64,000 nucleotides of DNA from Corylus avellana (GCF_901000735.1 NC_081541.1:5077021-5141020), one strand, 5' to 3'; shown: positions 23,637 to 36,362, counted from the first letter of the stretch. Program-made: numbers and translations. Notes: a model not told the origin generated them from the sequence alone.

Positions 23637-26600
23637 TCATGAAGCAGTCAGCTCCCCCTGGGAAAGGATGCTCCTCACTTCATTTGCAAGATCCATCACA
23701 TGCTCGTCTTTACATCCTATCCAAAAAAGAAAAGAAAAACAAAACGAGAGAGAGAGAGAGAGAGAACTTTTCCCAGTAAGAGCGAAAAACTAATACAACT
23801 AGTAATAGATAAATCTGAAGGTTATGCAGAGAACCTTACCAATTTGAGCAAGAGCCTTCTCAAGTTGAAAAAGGTAGTCTCTGTTGGGTCCTGAAGGGCC
23901 TTCAGCGTGAATGATTTGCCTGCACAACAAGAAAAGGATACAAAGGAGGAATCATCCAACTAGCAGAAAAACTGGACTGTAACACATATTAAGTGTAGGG
24001 TTCACTGGACGAGGGGGAGCAATGATTAATGAACATATGGTAAAAAAGCATCACAAATACAGTAAAAGCAACTGATATCCGGACTTTGGAAAAGATAAAA
24101 ATAGTCATCTCTAACAACATATAATGTTATCTGATCATCCAGTCTTCTAAAAATCAAGATCATGAGATAATAAAATTAGACTAAAACTAAATCGTGGCTT
24201 AATTTTTTAATTTGTCAGTCGGACATAGAGACGATTGCACTTCATAAATTTAGGTAGGTCTCACTACTCGGATTCAAGATTTCAATACATAGTTTTATTT
24301 CAAAGCAAATGCAGATCTAAAGTGCATATACCAAAAGATGCATACTTGGCAATATCTTCAAGAGAAGCAGGCCCCAAGTAATTCCTGTTGAGCTTCTTGT
24401 CTGGAGATGCAATGTACCTAAACGGGGAAAGTTTAGGTTTTGATCTGGTTGGCTTGTGGCAATCCAACATGTATAAAAGATAGAAAGTTCTTGATGGTTT
24501 TGCCACTTACACCATTACTCCAAAAACAGTGGGCGTTGTAGCTGTAGGTTCCTAAAACAGATTTCAGTAGATTAACTTACATAATTGATACATTCATTGC
24601 GATATTGACGCCAAATACTAGCATGTAGAACTTACAGTGAAGAAATCAAGATAAGCTTTCTTGTCGTACTGTTTCTCCCTCACTTCTAAATACTGTGTGC
24701 TTATAACAGGAAAAAACAAAAAACTTCTAAAAACTGTGTGCTATGAACATCATCCAAAAGGAATTCTATTAAAAAGTATTAGTCATGGGCTGCAGAAAAA
24801 ACTCAGACTGAAAAGTGAGATTGCAAAACATGTTAGGCATCTCAACAAGTTTACAATTTGTTAACAAAATGACAATTCAGGACTGATTGATAACTAGTTG
24901 AAAGATTTTCAAGCAGATTACAAAAGCTCTTGGTTGATGAAGTGCTTTGCAAGCTTCAAATAATAGATATAATTTTTCACAGAGGGCGATTTCAATCATA
25001 AAAGATTGTGATTCATTGAGTCATTCTGCTGACTCTTGGCAGCAACCTAATTAGCTGCACAACAGCTGTAAGAAGTAGATTTTTACAAAAAGCCTTACCA
25101 TGAGAGACTAGAAAACTGAGTGGTTTTGTAGTTATAGTGAGGAGAACCAATATAGTATTTTTACAAGAGATGTGTTAAGAGGGAAAAGACCAAGGGGGTT
25201 GATGTTTAGAGACCTTTTTATCAGGGAATAATTCCTTGGAACTGAAAGAGATGGTGATTATTAGATGTATGAAGTTGTAAATATTCATATTGTATTCTTT
25301 TTTCTTTTTTGTCAAGGAAGATAGTAAGAGATCAGATAGGCATGCATATAGGAAATGAAGATGAGACATATAGCATTCAGCACATAAAATCCCAACAGAC
25401 AATAAAAAGCCACGCGTAACAACTTTGATGGCAATGATCAAATTAACTGTGTGTCCCAAATTGAATATAACTATAGGAGCAGTTGAGCAGACCTAAATGG
25501 ACCCCCTGCTGCTGCACTGCGCATGTGCGTGGAGGTGCATATCCTTGAGGAAAAAGGTTGAAAAAGAGCAGAACGTCCTATATGGAGCTACTACCATAAT
25601 ACCATACTATGCTTAACCCTCTTAAGAGCATAAAGGAGTTTTTCTGTGTTAAAATGATATGTTTTCCACATCAAATGCTTAAAATAATAGTTACGCCCTC
25701 ATTTGATTAATGAAATTCAGAGGTCTCCTTTCCCCTGCTTCAAACCCCAAGCGACTAGCTTAATGTTCAGTTTTGTCATTCATGTAAAGAGGTACAGAGA
25801 ATTGTTTACAAGTTTGTACATGGTTACAGTGCAAATAATGCTAGTCCTAATCAGTTATTAATATTCAGTTAATCATATGGCCACTAATAGAACACAAGTA
25901 AAACCAAGAAAAAATTTAATATTTATTAGTAGCACAAATTAGATGAAATTTCAAATAATAAACTTCAAGAACCTTACCGTTAGTGCAACTTCTTCATCTT
26001 CCTTCTTAGTGACCCTGTAGGCAACTCCCCACTATGACCTCGCAAAATCCCAAATTTATCTACTTCACATATTTGTCTCATTTGATAATTTGAAATTCAT
26101 GACTAAGAACTTACTTAAGTCAACTCAAGAACTAAACAGGGGTATGGCATACAAATATATTGTAAGTAGGAGACTTCTATGTTCTGTATACCATTGATGA
26201 ACAGCTAGAGGCTGTTTCTTTTCTCTGACAAAAGACAACCTATGCCTAGTTGGGTGCCTTCGTTTTTTAGGCAAACATATATAATGATGTTAGTGAACAT
26301 TATTTGTTGTATAACAATCACATGACATGTTTTCCTTTTCTTTTTCTTTTTTTAGTAAATTGCTCTACTTAATGCAAGCGAGGTTACCTATTCGTTTGTG
26401 TACAAGTTAAGTGGAAATATACGAACTTATTTAGATGTCAAATTTTTTTCTTTGAAAATTAAGTAACTAGAGGAGATGAGTAAAACCATTGCATCAACAT
26501 CATGAACAGAACTTGCCTCAACCTGCCCAACCAAACAACAAAGCACCTAGCAATTTATCACATTTTGCTCTGTCAATGAAATTTGGAGTAAAGAACTTTA

Positions 26601-27175
26601 CATTTTATCTCATGATACACCTCTAATTTACATTCATTTCATATTATTGACTCGTTCTGTTAAATGTCGGCATGCCAAATAAATCATTGGATTATGAATT
26701 ACAATCCATCAATTAAATAGAGTAGATTATGTCTATTCCATTAGACATCTGCAATGTAAAGATAATAGCTTTCACATTACCACACAATAATCACGGCATG
26801 ATTGAGAATTACCAGCACTCAAGTAATAGATAGACCAACAAGAAAAAAATGATAATTGAAAAACAGGAACGTGGGCGTCGATGTTTGTCAATAAAAACAT
26901 ACACAGACTTCCCCTTCTGCAGGCTCCAATGTCACCGTCCTCCCTGGATACTCCGGTGTCCCTCTGTGGTCCGTACTACCTAAATTGTAATGACCCACCA
27001 GACAAAACATGAACAAAATAGAAGGAATATACATAACACACAACACGCACACACACAGAAGAGTACCTTGATAGAAGACACGGCGATAGTCTTTGATGAA
27101 ACCAACAAGGCGATGATCGTAGTTAAAGCCAGCTTTCCATATAAGAGAACCATACCCAAATACCCACATCACCAT
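23637..27175 (-). CDS. GGCT2: Gamma-glutamylcyclotransferase, ChaC type (GGCT2 class)
   Basis: Eight exons (27175-27067, 26979-26903, 26031-25978, 24692-24636, 24551-24511, 24417-24346, 23919-23840, 23716-23637) give 189 aa. The enzyme class releases 5-oxoproline and Cys-Gly from glutathione in the cytosol. The substrate loop [10 protein letters not shown] is at the N-terminus, and the catalytic Glu should be the last residue of [19 protein letters not shown] and [17 protein letters not shown] follow in the family order, and the end is [20 protein letters not shown]. An in-frame ATG five codons upstream (27190) exists. The start at 27175 was chosen because homologues begin [10 protein letters not shown] and because the partial copy at 43448-43722 lacks the upstream ATG. 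Introns 2 (0.87 kb) and 3 (1.3 kb) are largest. Confidence 0.93.
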
Positions 27176-27390
27176 CTCGATCTCTCCCACCTTGTTACTC
27201 TCACTTTCTTTTCTTTCTAATACAAATTATACAGTCTCTGGCTCTCAGAGAGAGAGAGAGAGAGTCTATGTATCGAGTGGGTCTGGTTTGCGCAAAGCTA
27301 GAGAGGACAGAGGCTTTGCGAATTGCGACCAATACTGTTGAGGCCAACGGGTTTGTCGGGCCTCCACTTGGAACTCGCCATGACAGCACA
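27176..27390 (-). promoter_or_regulatory. GGCT2 promoter-proximal region
   Basis: Contains a (GA)n run at about 27247-27263 close to the start codon, probably in the 5' UTR. This stretch is repeated at 43723-43957 with small changes. A TIR element begins at 27391, so the promoter of this copy is interrupted about 215 bp upstream of the ATG. Confidence 0.45.
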
Positions 27391-27978
27391 GAATCAGGAT
27401 CCCCACCCATTATTGGGAGAATATGAGGGCCCATATTCTTAATCTTGACCGTCTAATTTAATCATATGGCCTACAGCTTGTCACGTATCCTAATATAAAT
27501 TAAATACTAAAATATTAATTAACTTTTAATAAGTAAATAAAAATAATAAAAAATAAAAAATCAAATCAAATAAGGGGTGCCCGACCACCCCAATTGAGTT
27601 TAGGGGTGGCTTCGGCCACCCCATGACCCTTGGGGGTGGCCCTCAAATTTTTTTTATTGATTTGGACATTGGGAGTGGCCGGGCCACTCCCAATTGGCCC
27701 TTGAGGGTGGAAGAATCCACTACCAAGAGTCATGGAGTGGCTTCGACCACCCCTACAGCCCTGGGGGGTGGCCGGACTTTTTTATTATTTTTTTGTTATT
27801 TGATTTGATTTTTTATTATTTTAATTTTAAATTATTTTTTTTAAAGTTAATTAATATTTTAGTATTTAATTATAGTATGACACGTGACATGTTGTAGACC
27901 ATGTGATCAAATTGGACGGCAAAGATTAAGAATATAAGACCCTCATATTCTCCCAATAATGGAGGGGATCTTGATCCA
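27391..27978. mobile_element. Non-autonomous TIR element with ~95-bp TIRs and GC-rich core
   Basis: The left end GAATCAGGATCCCC and the right end (reverse complement GGATCAAGATCCCC) continue as inverted repeats for about 95 bp through ATTATTGGGAGAATATGAGG. The core (27575-27775) is a cluster of GGGGTGGCC/GGCCACCCC words. ACAGCACA flanks both sides (27383-27390 and 27979-27986). The duplicated region in contig 2 has the uninterrupted site (near 43944-43957). TIR length suggests a Mutator-like MITE; the flanking 8-9 bp also fits hAT. Confidence 0.85.
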
Positions 27979-27986
27979 ACAGCACA

Positions 27987-29548
27987 AAGGAGAGGGTCTC
28001 ATTTGGATTTCCATTTTTTTAATTTTTTTTATAATTAATTTGAAGGTAAATTATAACCGCATGGGAAATTAGATATGATTTTACTAAAATAGTATACTTT
28101 GATTATGATTTTTCTTTTTCTATGTAAATAATATTTATAGATTATAGTTGTTTTAAGCATTCTTTAAGACTAATATTAATGCAATTTGGGTCTTATAATT
28201 GATTAGAGTCAATGGTTGCGATCATGATATTGTTTATTTTGGCTTTATTAATGTCACCCATTCTTGGTGTGTATGGGTTTAATTTGCAATTAAAGACCCC
28301 TAAAAATATTTTGGGAACTATTTTTTTTTTTTTAAAGGTAAATATTGTAAAATTTCATTAAAAGGATCATGAACAAACAACTTACTCACTAAGTATAATG
28401 TTCCATTCAAACTTGCTCAAAGATTGATAGTTTCCTTCCCTAAATGGTGAGTAACTTCTTTGATTTCTAAGCATTTATCACAATAATTATCTAATAAATT
28501 TTTAATGAAATTTGACATGATTTAGGATTACAAAGAATAATGCATACGTGTGTATGGGAAAGGGAAAAAAAAATACTTATGTTTTCGATAAAAGTTTAGA
28601 ATACTATATCTCCTGCTATAATTTTTTTTAAAATTCATTATAGTCCACATTTTATGAAAATAGATGTCACATTTTAGTCGTCGATGTAGTAAACATCACG
28701 TGAAGTATCATATCATATCAGTTTATAAAAATAATAAGTATCGTGTGGATAATAAATGTCAATTCAATAACTTGTATAATATGTATTACGTTAACTATCA
28801 AAGTGAACTTCTAAATAACTTGTATTAAAAGTTAATTGTATTTCTAGCAAGTATTCTTTGCTTTTAGCTTCACCCAACAATTGGATGAGATACGAATAAA
28901 ATAAAACAGATGTAAAACAAGGTTCTTCATTCGATGTCGAGTACAGACAGGCCGGCCCCACGCTCCAACAAGCCCACTAACAAAATCAAAATAGTATATA
29001 TAAAAGACTATTTCTAACCTATTATATGTATTTGACATGTGATTAAAATATATGAAATTTTCAAGCCCATTTTTAAAATGCATGTTTTCTTGGGACCCAA
29101 ATTAGAAAATAAACTTTATAATATGGTGGGGGTGACTCTGATTCCCCTTTTGTTTATCCTTATCACAATTTGCATTTTAATCCTAGGACGAGCATAACAC
29201 AGGCAAAATGTCCTATATATTATTCTTTTCCATTATAGATTTGGTATATATATTTCTTAAGCATAAGTCGTAGGAATCAGAACCTAAACCAAAGCACCGA
29301 AAGTAGAAGAAAAAGAAAATATAGAATAATGTCATATAATTAAAATGACATGATAATATTAAAAATTAGTTTTTAATATTAAAACAATATATATAATTAA
29401 CAACATATATAGCAAAACATAAATAACTTAATTATTTATATAGCACTCATTGTAATTGATCCCAACGAACATTAAATAAGTTAAAAGATCGATACACATT
29501 AATCCAAGCTTGGAGAAAGAAAGTGTATGAAATCTTTCACAACCCTAG
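27987..29548. other. Spacer between GGCT2 and UMAMIT alpha, copy 1
   Basis: No gene recognised. AT-rich, with short fragments only. It aligns by eye along most of its length with 43950-45150 and then 46800-46922 in contig 2, which shows that the spacer belongs to a larger duplication. Confidence 0.7.
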
Positions 29549-30811
29549 CTAGACTGTTGCTGGATTCTTTAACAATATCCCGTTATTGCGACTGGTGTCG
29601 ATTGATTTAGTAGTGTCCGTGATTGGTAGTTCTTGGGTGCCACTTTTCTCATCGATTTCTATCACTTTTGAGATAATTGGAACATCTTTGCTTTTACCCC
29701 ATACGACAGTGTAAAGGCCGAAGACTATGAGAATGGCTCCAATTACACTGAAATATATATAAACAAACATTATATATATGTAAAATTTGGAAAGATTAAT
29801 GAAGAGCATTAATATTATATATACCTTCCAAGGTGGATTTGCTCAGCTAAAATAATGGAGCCAAGAGCAGCAGTGATGATCATGCAGAGTGGGCTAAAAG
29901 ATGTAACGAACACAGGGCCACGAAGCTTGCTTACAAATCCTTGTACATAATATGCGATTCCCGAACAAACTATCCCCTGATTGTAACATTTTTCAAAAGA
30001 TATTTAAAGCTGAATCTTTTCATGTGTACGTATAATATGCATGCATGTAGTTATTGCAGAATAAAGGATAGATTCGTGAGCATGGGATCGATGCTATATA
30101 TATATATATATATATATATATACTTACAGAATAAACAGCGGCAAGAAGCCTGGAGTCCCATCCAATGGCCCAGACGCTCATGTCACGTTCCATCACAAGC
30201 GTCACAATTGAACCTTCCAACATGCCCATCAAGCATATCCCAGCTGTGAGAGACAGCGCCGCAGGGTACTTCTTCAACGTAAATGACTGAGAATTACCCA
30301 CAAGATAATTTCATTAAAAAATAAAATAATAAAATAATGGATTAATGTGTAATTAATTAATTAATTAATGAATTAAACTGACTTGGAGAATAAAGAAAGC
30401 CGCCCAGCCACAGCAACTGCCTATGAGCATTAGCGTGCCAGTGATCCAATGCTGATCGGCGGATTCAGCGCTGGTTTTGTGGTGGCTTTGGCCCCGGCCG
30501 CTAATGAAATCAAGGATGGGGCCTTTGTACAACGTCATCACCATTGCTCCCATCACCGCTATTACTGTGCCCACCACTTTGGCGGCGCTGTGTAATTTCT
30601 TGAAATTCACTGTCTCTAGCCTGTACATGTTATTTTGCGTAATCGATCATTAAAATTTAGCATGAATATTCCAGGAAAAGTACTGAAACACCTGATACTA
30701 ATTTTATTTTATTTTTTATTATTTAAATTAAAAGAGTAATATTATTTTACATGCAACTGGCCCCTGGGGTGTCTATTTTGTGGACCCAGTGTGAGCCAAT
30801 TGCTGTCTCGT
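29549..30811 (-). CDS. UMAMIT/WAT1-related transporter alpha, copy 1 (3' exons 4-7; 5' part lost at gap)
   Basis: Exons on the minus strand are 30620-30383, 30286-30128, 29976-29825 and 29747-29549 (stop). They encode the second half of an EamA/DMT-fold transporter of the UMAMIT (nodulin MtN21) family. Membrane segments are visible in GTVIAVMGAMVMTLY, GTLMLIGSCCGWAAFFILQ, LAAVYSGIVCSGIAYYVQGF and VIGAILIVFGLYTVVWGK. The last is the family's usual final helix. Such proteins export amino acids or auxin-related compounds across plasma or vacuolar membranes; the substrate is unknown here. The sequence stops in intron 3 at an N gap. The matching exons 1-3 appear at 60160-61265, and the junction is exact by alignment to 49661/49662. 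Confidence 0.88.
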
Positions 30812-30911
30812 NNNNNNNNNNNNNNNNNNNNNNNNNNNNNNNNNNNNNNNNNNNNNNNNNNNNNNNNNNNNNNNNNNNNNNNNNNNNNNNNNNNNNNNNN
30901 NNNNNNNNNNN
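30812..30911. other. Assembly gap, 100 N
   Basis: Exactly 100 N, a conventional scaffold gap of unknown true size. It joins alpha intron 3 on the left to beta intron 5 on the right, so it cannot be a simple unread piece of one gene. Confidence 0.99.
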
Positions 30912-30935
30912 ATATATATATAGTTATAGACTTAC

Positions 30936-32846
30936 AGAATAAACAGCGGCCAGAAGCCTGGAGTCCCATCCAATGGCCCAGACGCTCATGTGACGTTCCA
31001 TCACAAGCGTCACGATTGAACCTTCCAACATGCCCATCAAGCATATCCAAGCTGTGAGAGACAGCTCCGCAGGGTACTTCTTCAACGTAAATGACTGAGA
31101 ATTACCCACAAGATAATTTCAACTCATTAATAATAATAATGGATTAATGTGTAATTCATTAATTAGTTAATTAATTAAACTGACTTGGAGAATAAAGAAA
31201 GCCGCCCAGCCACAGCAACTGCCTAGGACCATTAGCGTGCCGGTGACCCAATGGTGATCGGCGGATTCGGCGCTGGTTTTGTGGTGGCTTTGGCCGCGGC
31301 CGCTAATGAAATCAAGGATGGGGCCTTTGTACCACGTCATTACCATTGCTCCCATCACCGATATTACTGTGCCCACCACCTTGGCGGCGCTGTGTAATTT
31401 CTTGAAATTCACTGTCTCTAACCTGTACATGTTATTTTGCGCAATCATTACAATTTAGCATGAATATTCCAGGAAAAGTACCGAAACACCTCATACTGAT
31501 CGATTTTATTTTATTTTTTATTATTTAAATTAAAAGAATAATATATTATTTTACATGCAACTGGCCCCGGCCCTGGTGTGTCTATTTTGTGGACCCAGTG
31601 TGAGCCAATTGTTGTCTCCTAACGCTACATGATGATATGGCTTTTCATTAATTAATTAATTTGCATATATATTAGCGAACCATGACGTAAGTAAATAAAT
31701 TAAAATGAAACTAGCTTGTACCTGAAGATGACTGCCATTATAAAGGTTATTGCGGGGAGAATATTGGCAGTGGCAGATGCAAATGTGGCTGACGTGTACT
31801 TCATCCCCAAATAATACAAGTTCTGATCAAGCACCGGCCTGTAGAAGGTAATAAACCAATATTAGACCTTTATTCATGTTTTACTGCTTCTTTTTTCTTC
31901 CTAATAAATGATTTTCACAGCCCCCCACCCCCAAAAAAAAAACCTAAGAATCAAGAAATTAATTAGCTGTTAATTTCCAGTTTAAAAGTTAACTATATGT
32001 AATTAGCAAACCCATTGAGATCGCTGGATTTGTGCAGAGCAGTCTTTTTTTTTTTTTTTTTCCAGAGAATTCATGAATATTCCTAGATGTATAGTTAGTC
32101 TCTGTAATTTTGTAAAGGTATATATATAGACATCTTTCAACCAGAAAATTATGGCGGCTTTGCATATGCTGATCATCATATGCAACAGTCCATGCAGAAT
32201 ACCATTAAGTGATTTCATGGTGTCCATGAAATAACAGAATCCCCATTCAAATTAAAGAATTTAATTATCTTGATTAAAATAAATAAATAAATAACAGAAG
32301 ATTATATACATGCATCATGCATGCATGCCTATATACGTACAGTCACAAATACCTATACAAACAAGTACCAGATAATTAAACGCATACATGATATATATAT
32401 ACACACACATGTAAACAACTAAATAAGGTATATATTTAGAGCATTACTCCAGGAAACCAAGGGCGACAATTCTGAGGAAGATGGGCAGAGTCATCTTTGG
32501 TCTGATTTTCCTGCGCGCAAAAAGAAGAGAAAACAAAATTAATATTCATTAAATTGATAAAGAAAATAAAGTAGAAGGGAATCTAGCTAGTTCAAATATC
32601 AGTGTATATATATATGCGCACGTGTGAGTGAAAGAGAGAAAGAGACTTTTCAAGAACAATCGCAAAGGGAGCGATCACAAGCGTGGCAACAACATGACGA
32701 TACGTGGCAAGTACGTAGTGGCTCATGCCTCGCTTCAAAGACACCAAGGAGATGATATACATTCCTGCGTAACCAAACTGCAAGGACACCATTGCCACGT
32801 AGGGTTTAGCCTTATTAATGGCTTCGGAAGGCATCCCAAAACCCAT
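30936..32846 (-). CDS. UMAMIT/WAT1-related transporter beta, copy 1 (exons 1-5; exons 6-7 lost at gap)
   Basis: Exons are 32846-32647, 32510-32448, 31838-31722, 31422-31185 and 31094-30936, all in frame (259 codons), and then the gap cuts intron 5. The N-terminus MGFGMPSEAINKAKPYVAMV leads into the first membrane helix; GMSHYVLATYRHVVATLVIA follows. PVLDQNLYYLGMKYTSATFA is the UMAMIT signature region in exon 3. It differs from alpha at many sites (for example MTWYKGP against MTLYKGP, LTAWICL against LTAGICL, ERHMS against ERDMS). It is a functional-looking transporter gene apart from the missing 3' end. A Copia LTR begins 277 bp upstream of the ATG. Confidence 0.88.
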
Positions 32847-33122
32847 CTCTCTCTCTCTCTCTCTCTCTTACTCTTCTTATAATTTGTGGCTGCCACCACC
32901 AAAATGAGAAACCGCCTTCTTAGTTCTTATAGACAAGAAAAAAGCAAAGAGAAAAAAATAAAGAAAGAAAACCCAGTTATGCACTACACGTAGCAACGCA
33001 AATCGAAAGCATTTCCAGTCACACTCTCTCTTGGATTCCCTTATCCATTGAATTAATACCTTCACATTAATATATATTCCCTTTTTACTGTTTTGGTGGG
33101 TGAAAAAACACCATATTACAAA
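32847..33122 (-). promoter_or_regulatory. 5' flank of transporter beta copy 1, cut by a Copia insertion
   Basis: Starts with a (CT)n run directly at the ATG (about 32847-32867), probably in the 5' UTR. It ends at CCATATTACAAA, where the Copia LTR begins. Contigs 3 and 4 continue past this point without the insertion (CCATATTACAAACAAACTAG near 52973 and 61527). Confidence 0.6.
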
Positions 33123-33484
33123 TGTTGAGGTGGCGTGCCTTTAAACCCGTTAAATGTGTGGGCCAGCTATTATTCTTTTTGCTTGTGGGTTTGGGAGGTG
33201 AGAATTCCAAGTTTAACTTGGAAAGGAGACCTACGTGCAGTAGGTTTATTTCACCGACTTGCTACTTCCTATATAAAGGTATCATGCATGTAGCTTTGGA
33301 TTTTTATGCATCAACAAATAGAGCCGCACAAGTTGTCGGTTGTTGTGCTCTGTGCATCAGACTAACAGAGCCGTAAGATGAAAACAAAAGGTGGGCGGCT
33401 GTGTGTGATCAAAGAGCCCCAACTTTTTTTTTCTTGATTTTGAAGGAGCTAAAATAAGAGAGAAAAAGAAAGAGTGTTATTGTG

Positions 33485-33976
33485 TGATGCAGTGTGACTT
33501 AGTTGGCTGTAGCGAAGAACAACAATAAAGCAGCGGATAACTAATTCTAAATCTTGAGCCTATCAATGATTTATGAATTCTTCTAAAACAATAGATACTC
33601 TCTAAAGTTTAAAAGAAAAGAAGAATAAACTCAACACTGAGTATTCTCATTAATCAAAATCAATAATAATCAACAATTGTTTTCTCTGGAGGCTATAAGC
33701 ATATATCTATAGCCTAAAACCCTAAACCTAATAAAATATGATATAAATACTCTCAAAACCTTAAACTTAATAAAATAACGAAATAAAAACTTTCAAAACC
33801 CTAACCCTAATAAAATAACAACATAAAGTCGGCTAGAAAATAATAAAATGCGGAAAATAACATAATTCCCCCCGTGTGCGCTCGAGCGCAATTACGGGTG
33901 CGATCGAGCGCAGGTGGGTGCTCGATTGCAAGATCAAGCGCAGTACCAAGGGATCATTTGAACAGGATCTGCATCA
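33485..33976 (-). repeat. 3' LTR (left) of the non-autonomous element
   Basis: Begins TGATGCAG, ends CTGCATCA, 492 bp. Contains a cluster of CGAGCGC/GCGCTCG words near 33880-33945 and AAACCCTAA-like words near 33715-33812. Confidence 0.88.
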
Positions 33977-35512
33977 TTCTCCCCACGTTGGAGAGAATTC
34001 ATCCTTGAATTCGGCCGGTTCTTTCCACGGTCCTTCGAATGTCCAGTCAACTCATTCCACTCGCCATTTCTCAAGATCAAAACAAGGTAACACCCCAAAA
34101 TAAATGTGATGCTTCTCATCATCGAAATACCTTGATGGTTGTCATGAAAGCCCCATACACCATTTGGCAATACTTCAGATTTGTTCTCCGTTCGTTCCTT
34201 TTCCCTTCCATGTGCCATGAAGATACTCAAGAATGGGTCAACCATTGTTTCCCTTGTGAACATATATTCCTCATCTGCATAAAACTCACCATAATCTTCG
34301 TTAGGAGAATTTAAAGTATCTTCAATACTAAGGAAATCAACATAATCAACATCTTCACCATTAAAATTGGACACTTCACCTGAAAGATCTTTATCAATCT
34401 CTTCATAATCGCCAACATCATCGGTGGGTTCTTCATCTCCCAATGGGTCATCTTCTTCGGGATAGAGACCGCCAAACATGGAAAAAAAAACCCATCTTCT
34501 TTGTGTTCCTCCGTGGGTCTTTCCTCTTCTCATGAGTCATGAGTCATCTTCTTCAGGTTCCTCATCATAGGTTGGTAGGGAATCCCAATCCATGAATCCT
34601 TGCAAAGGATCTTCAACATCTTCATGTCTGAACTCTTCATCAATGAATTCAGACTCTTGAAACTCTCCATATACATATTATTTTTCCTCCTCCACATAAT
34701 ATGGATTGAGTTTATGGATTTGTGGTTGGCAAGTAGGGGTCCAATTGGCCTGTCGTAGACTCTTTGCCTCACTCCATGTTTCCCTAAACATTTTTTTTTT
34801 TTTTTTTTTTTAGGAATTTTCTATTTTCTTTATCACAGCCATAGACTCTTGTCTCCAATTTTGTGACTTTTGGCCCATGGTATAACTATAGGGCAAGAAA
34901 GCGACCTACATATATTTCAATAGTTTTTCCCAACTATTGATCTTTAATTTGCCTTCCCGCTTCCTAGTTTTCTTCAGTTGTTGCCACCACACACCAACTT
35001 TCCCCCAGAATGTATGCACCACCAAAGAGACTCGTTGTTCATTGAGCACCACGTTGAATTCAAAACCTCTTCAACAACCAACACCCAATCCAGAAATTTG
35101 TCGAGTTCTAGATCCCCGTCAAATTTCGGAATTTTGAGTTTGAATCTACTTACCTGCCAATTGGTATGAGCTTGCGCAAGGTGCTAATGTCCCTGCTTTC
35201 GGCGCTCCGCAAACGGGTTTCTAAATCCTTTCCTATGTTGACCACACAAGTTGAATAATTTGGTAGTGAGGTCTTCAATTTGATCCTTCATAACCCTGAA
35301 TCGATCCTCCATGTGTTGCTAATGTTCAGCGATAGTTTTGCCTTTCGCCTCTGCGAATCACGGTCTTGGTTGGCGAAGACGACCGTTCGGCCCACTACTC
35401 ATATGCCGCAAGCAAATCGCCGGTTGCTCCTTACATGCTGTCTCTGTGCGCACGCGCACCTCGTTCATGTCTGCAAAGCAGTTGCTCCTCCCCATTCATA
35501 GAAAGTAATTGA

Positions 35513-35524
35513 GCTCTGATACCA
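35513..35524 (-). other. Primer binding site of the non-autonomous element
   Basis: On the minus strand it reads TGGTATCAGAGC, complementary to the 3' end of a methionine tRNA. It sits 2 bp from the right LTR, which sets the element's orientation. Confidence 0.8.
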
Positions 35525-35526
35525 GC

Positions 35527-36057
35527 TGATGCAGCGTAACTTAGTCGGTTGCAACGAAGAACAACAATAAAGCAACGGATAACTAATTATAGATCTTGAG
35601 TCTATCAATGATCTAAGAATTCTTCTAAAAACAATAGATACTCTCTAAAGTTTAAAAAAAAAAGAAGAATAAACTCAACTCTGAGTATTCTCATTAATCA
35701 AAATCAATAATAATCAACAACTGTTTTCTTCGGATGCTATAAGCATATATTTATAGCCTAAAATCCTAAACCTAATAAAATATGACATAAATACTCCAAA
35801 AACCTAATAAAATATGACATAAATACTCCAAAAACCTAATAAAATAACGAAATAAAGACTCCTAAAACCCTAACCCTAATAAAATAACAATATAAAGTTA
35901 GCAAGAAAATAATAAAATGCTGAAAATAACATAATTCCCCCTGTGTGCGCTCGAGCGCAATTATGGGTGCGATCGAGCGCAGGTGGGCGCTCGATCGTGC
36001 GCTCGATCGCAGGATCGAGCGCAGTACCAGGGGGTCCTTCGAACAGGATCTGCATCA
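35527..36057 (-). repeat. 5' LTR (right) of the non-autonomous element
   Basis: Same ends as the left LTR but 531 bp. It has an extra copy of an AATATGACATAAATACTCC unit and extra GCTCGATCG words in the GC-rich cluster. Confidence 0.88.
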
Positions 36058-36362
36058 TTGTGGAAGAGAAAAAGAAATAGAGACCAACCGTCAAGAGTTT
36101 GTTTTTGTGTCTTTTGTATTCTTTTGGGAAATAATCTATATTGTGATAGTGAGATTTGGGTATATTGAGGTTTTAAGCCTGAGTGATTTTCTCTCCACTA
36201 TATTTTTGTACTTTATATTTCATAGTGAATTTTTTCATGATTGCCTCCACCAGTGGACGTACTTCACATTGAGGGAACCACTTAAATTTTGGTGTTATCT
36301 TGTGTGTGATTGTTCTCATCTTATTTCATCGTAATTGTAATCACATGTTTTTGCACAACAAG

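Larger units (their letters stand above)
33485..36057 (-). mobile_element. Non-autonomous LTR retrotransposon (LARD/TR-GAG-like), minus orientation
   Basis: The left LTR is 33485-33976 and the right LTR 35527-36057. Both start TGATGCAG and end CTGCATCA. TTGTG flanks the element at 33480-33484 and 36058-36062. The internal region is only about 1.55 kb, with a Met-tRNA primer site (35513-35524, minus) and a purine tract next to the left LTR (minus-strand GTGGGGAGAA, 33977-33986). It encodes a decayed gag-like leader (MEDRFRVMKDQIEDL, minus, near 35300) and no polymerase. Autonomous relatives would have to supply enzymes. LTR divergence visible by eye suggests it is not recent. Confidence 0.88.

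Noticed and set aside
33710..33812. AAACCCTAA-like words, possible interstitial telomere repeat
   Set aside because: Only a few degenerate units inside an LTR, repeated in the partner LTR. They are part of the element.
33934..34533. 199-codon minus ORF rich in Asp/Glu
   Set aside because: It lies across the internal region and LTR end of the non-autonomous LTR element and is best explained as part of its decayed gag-like region, not a host gene.
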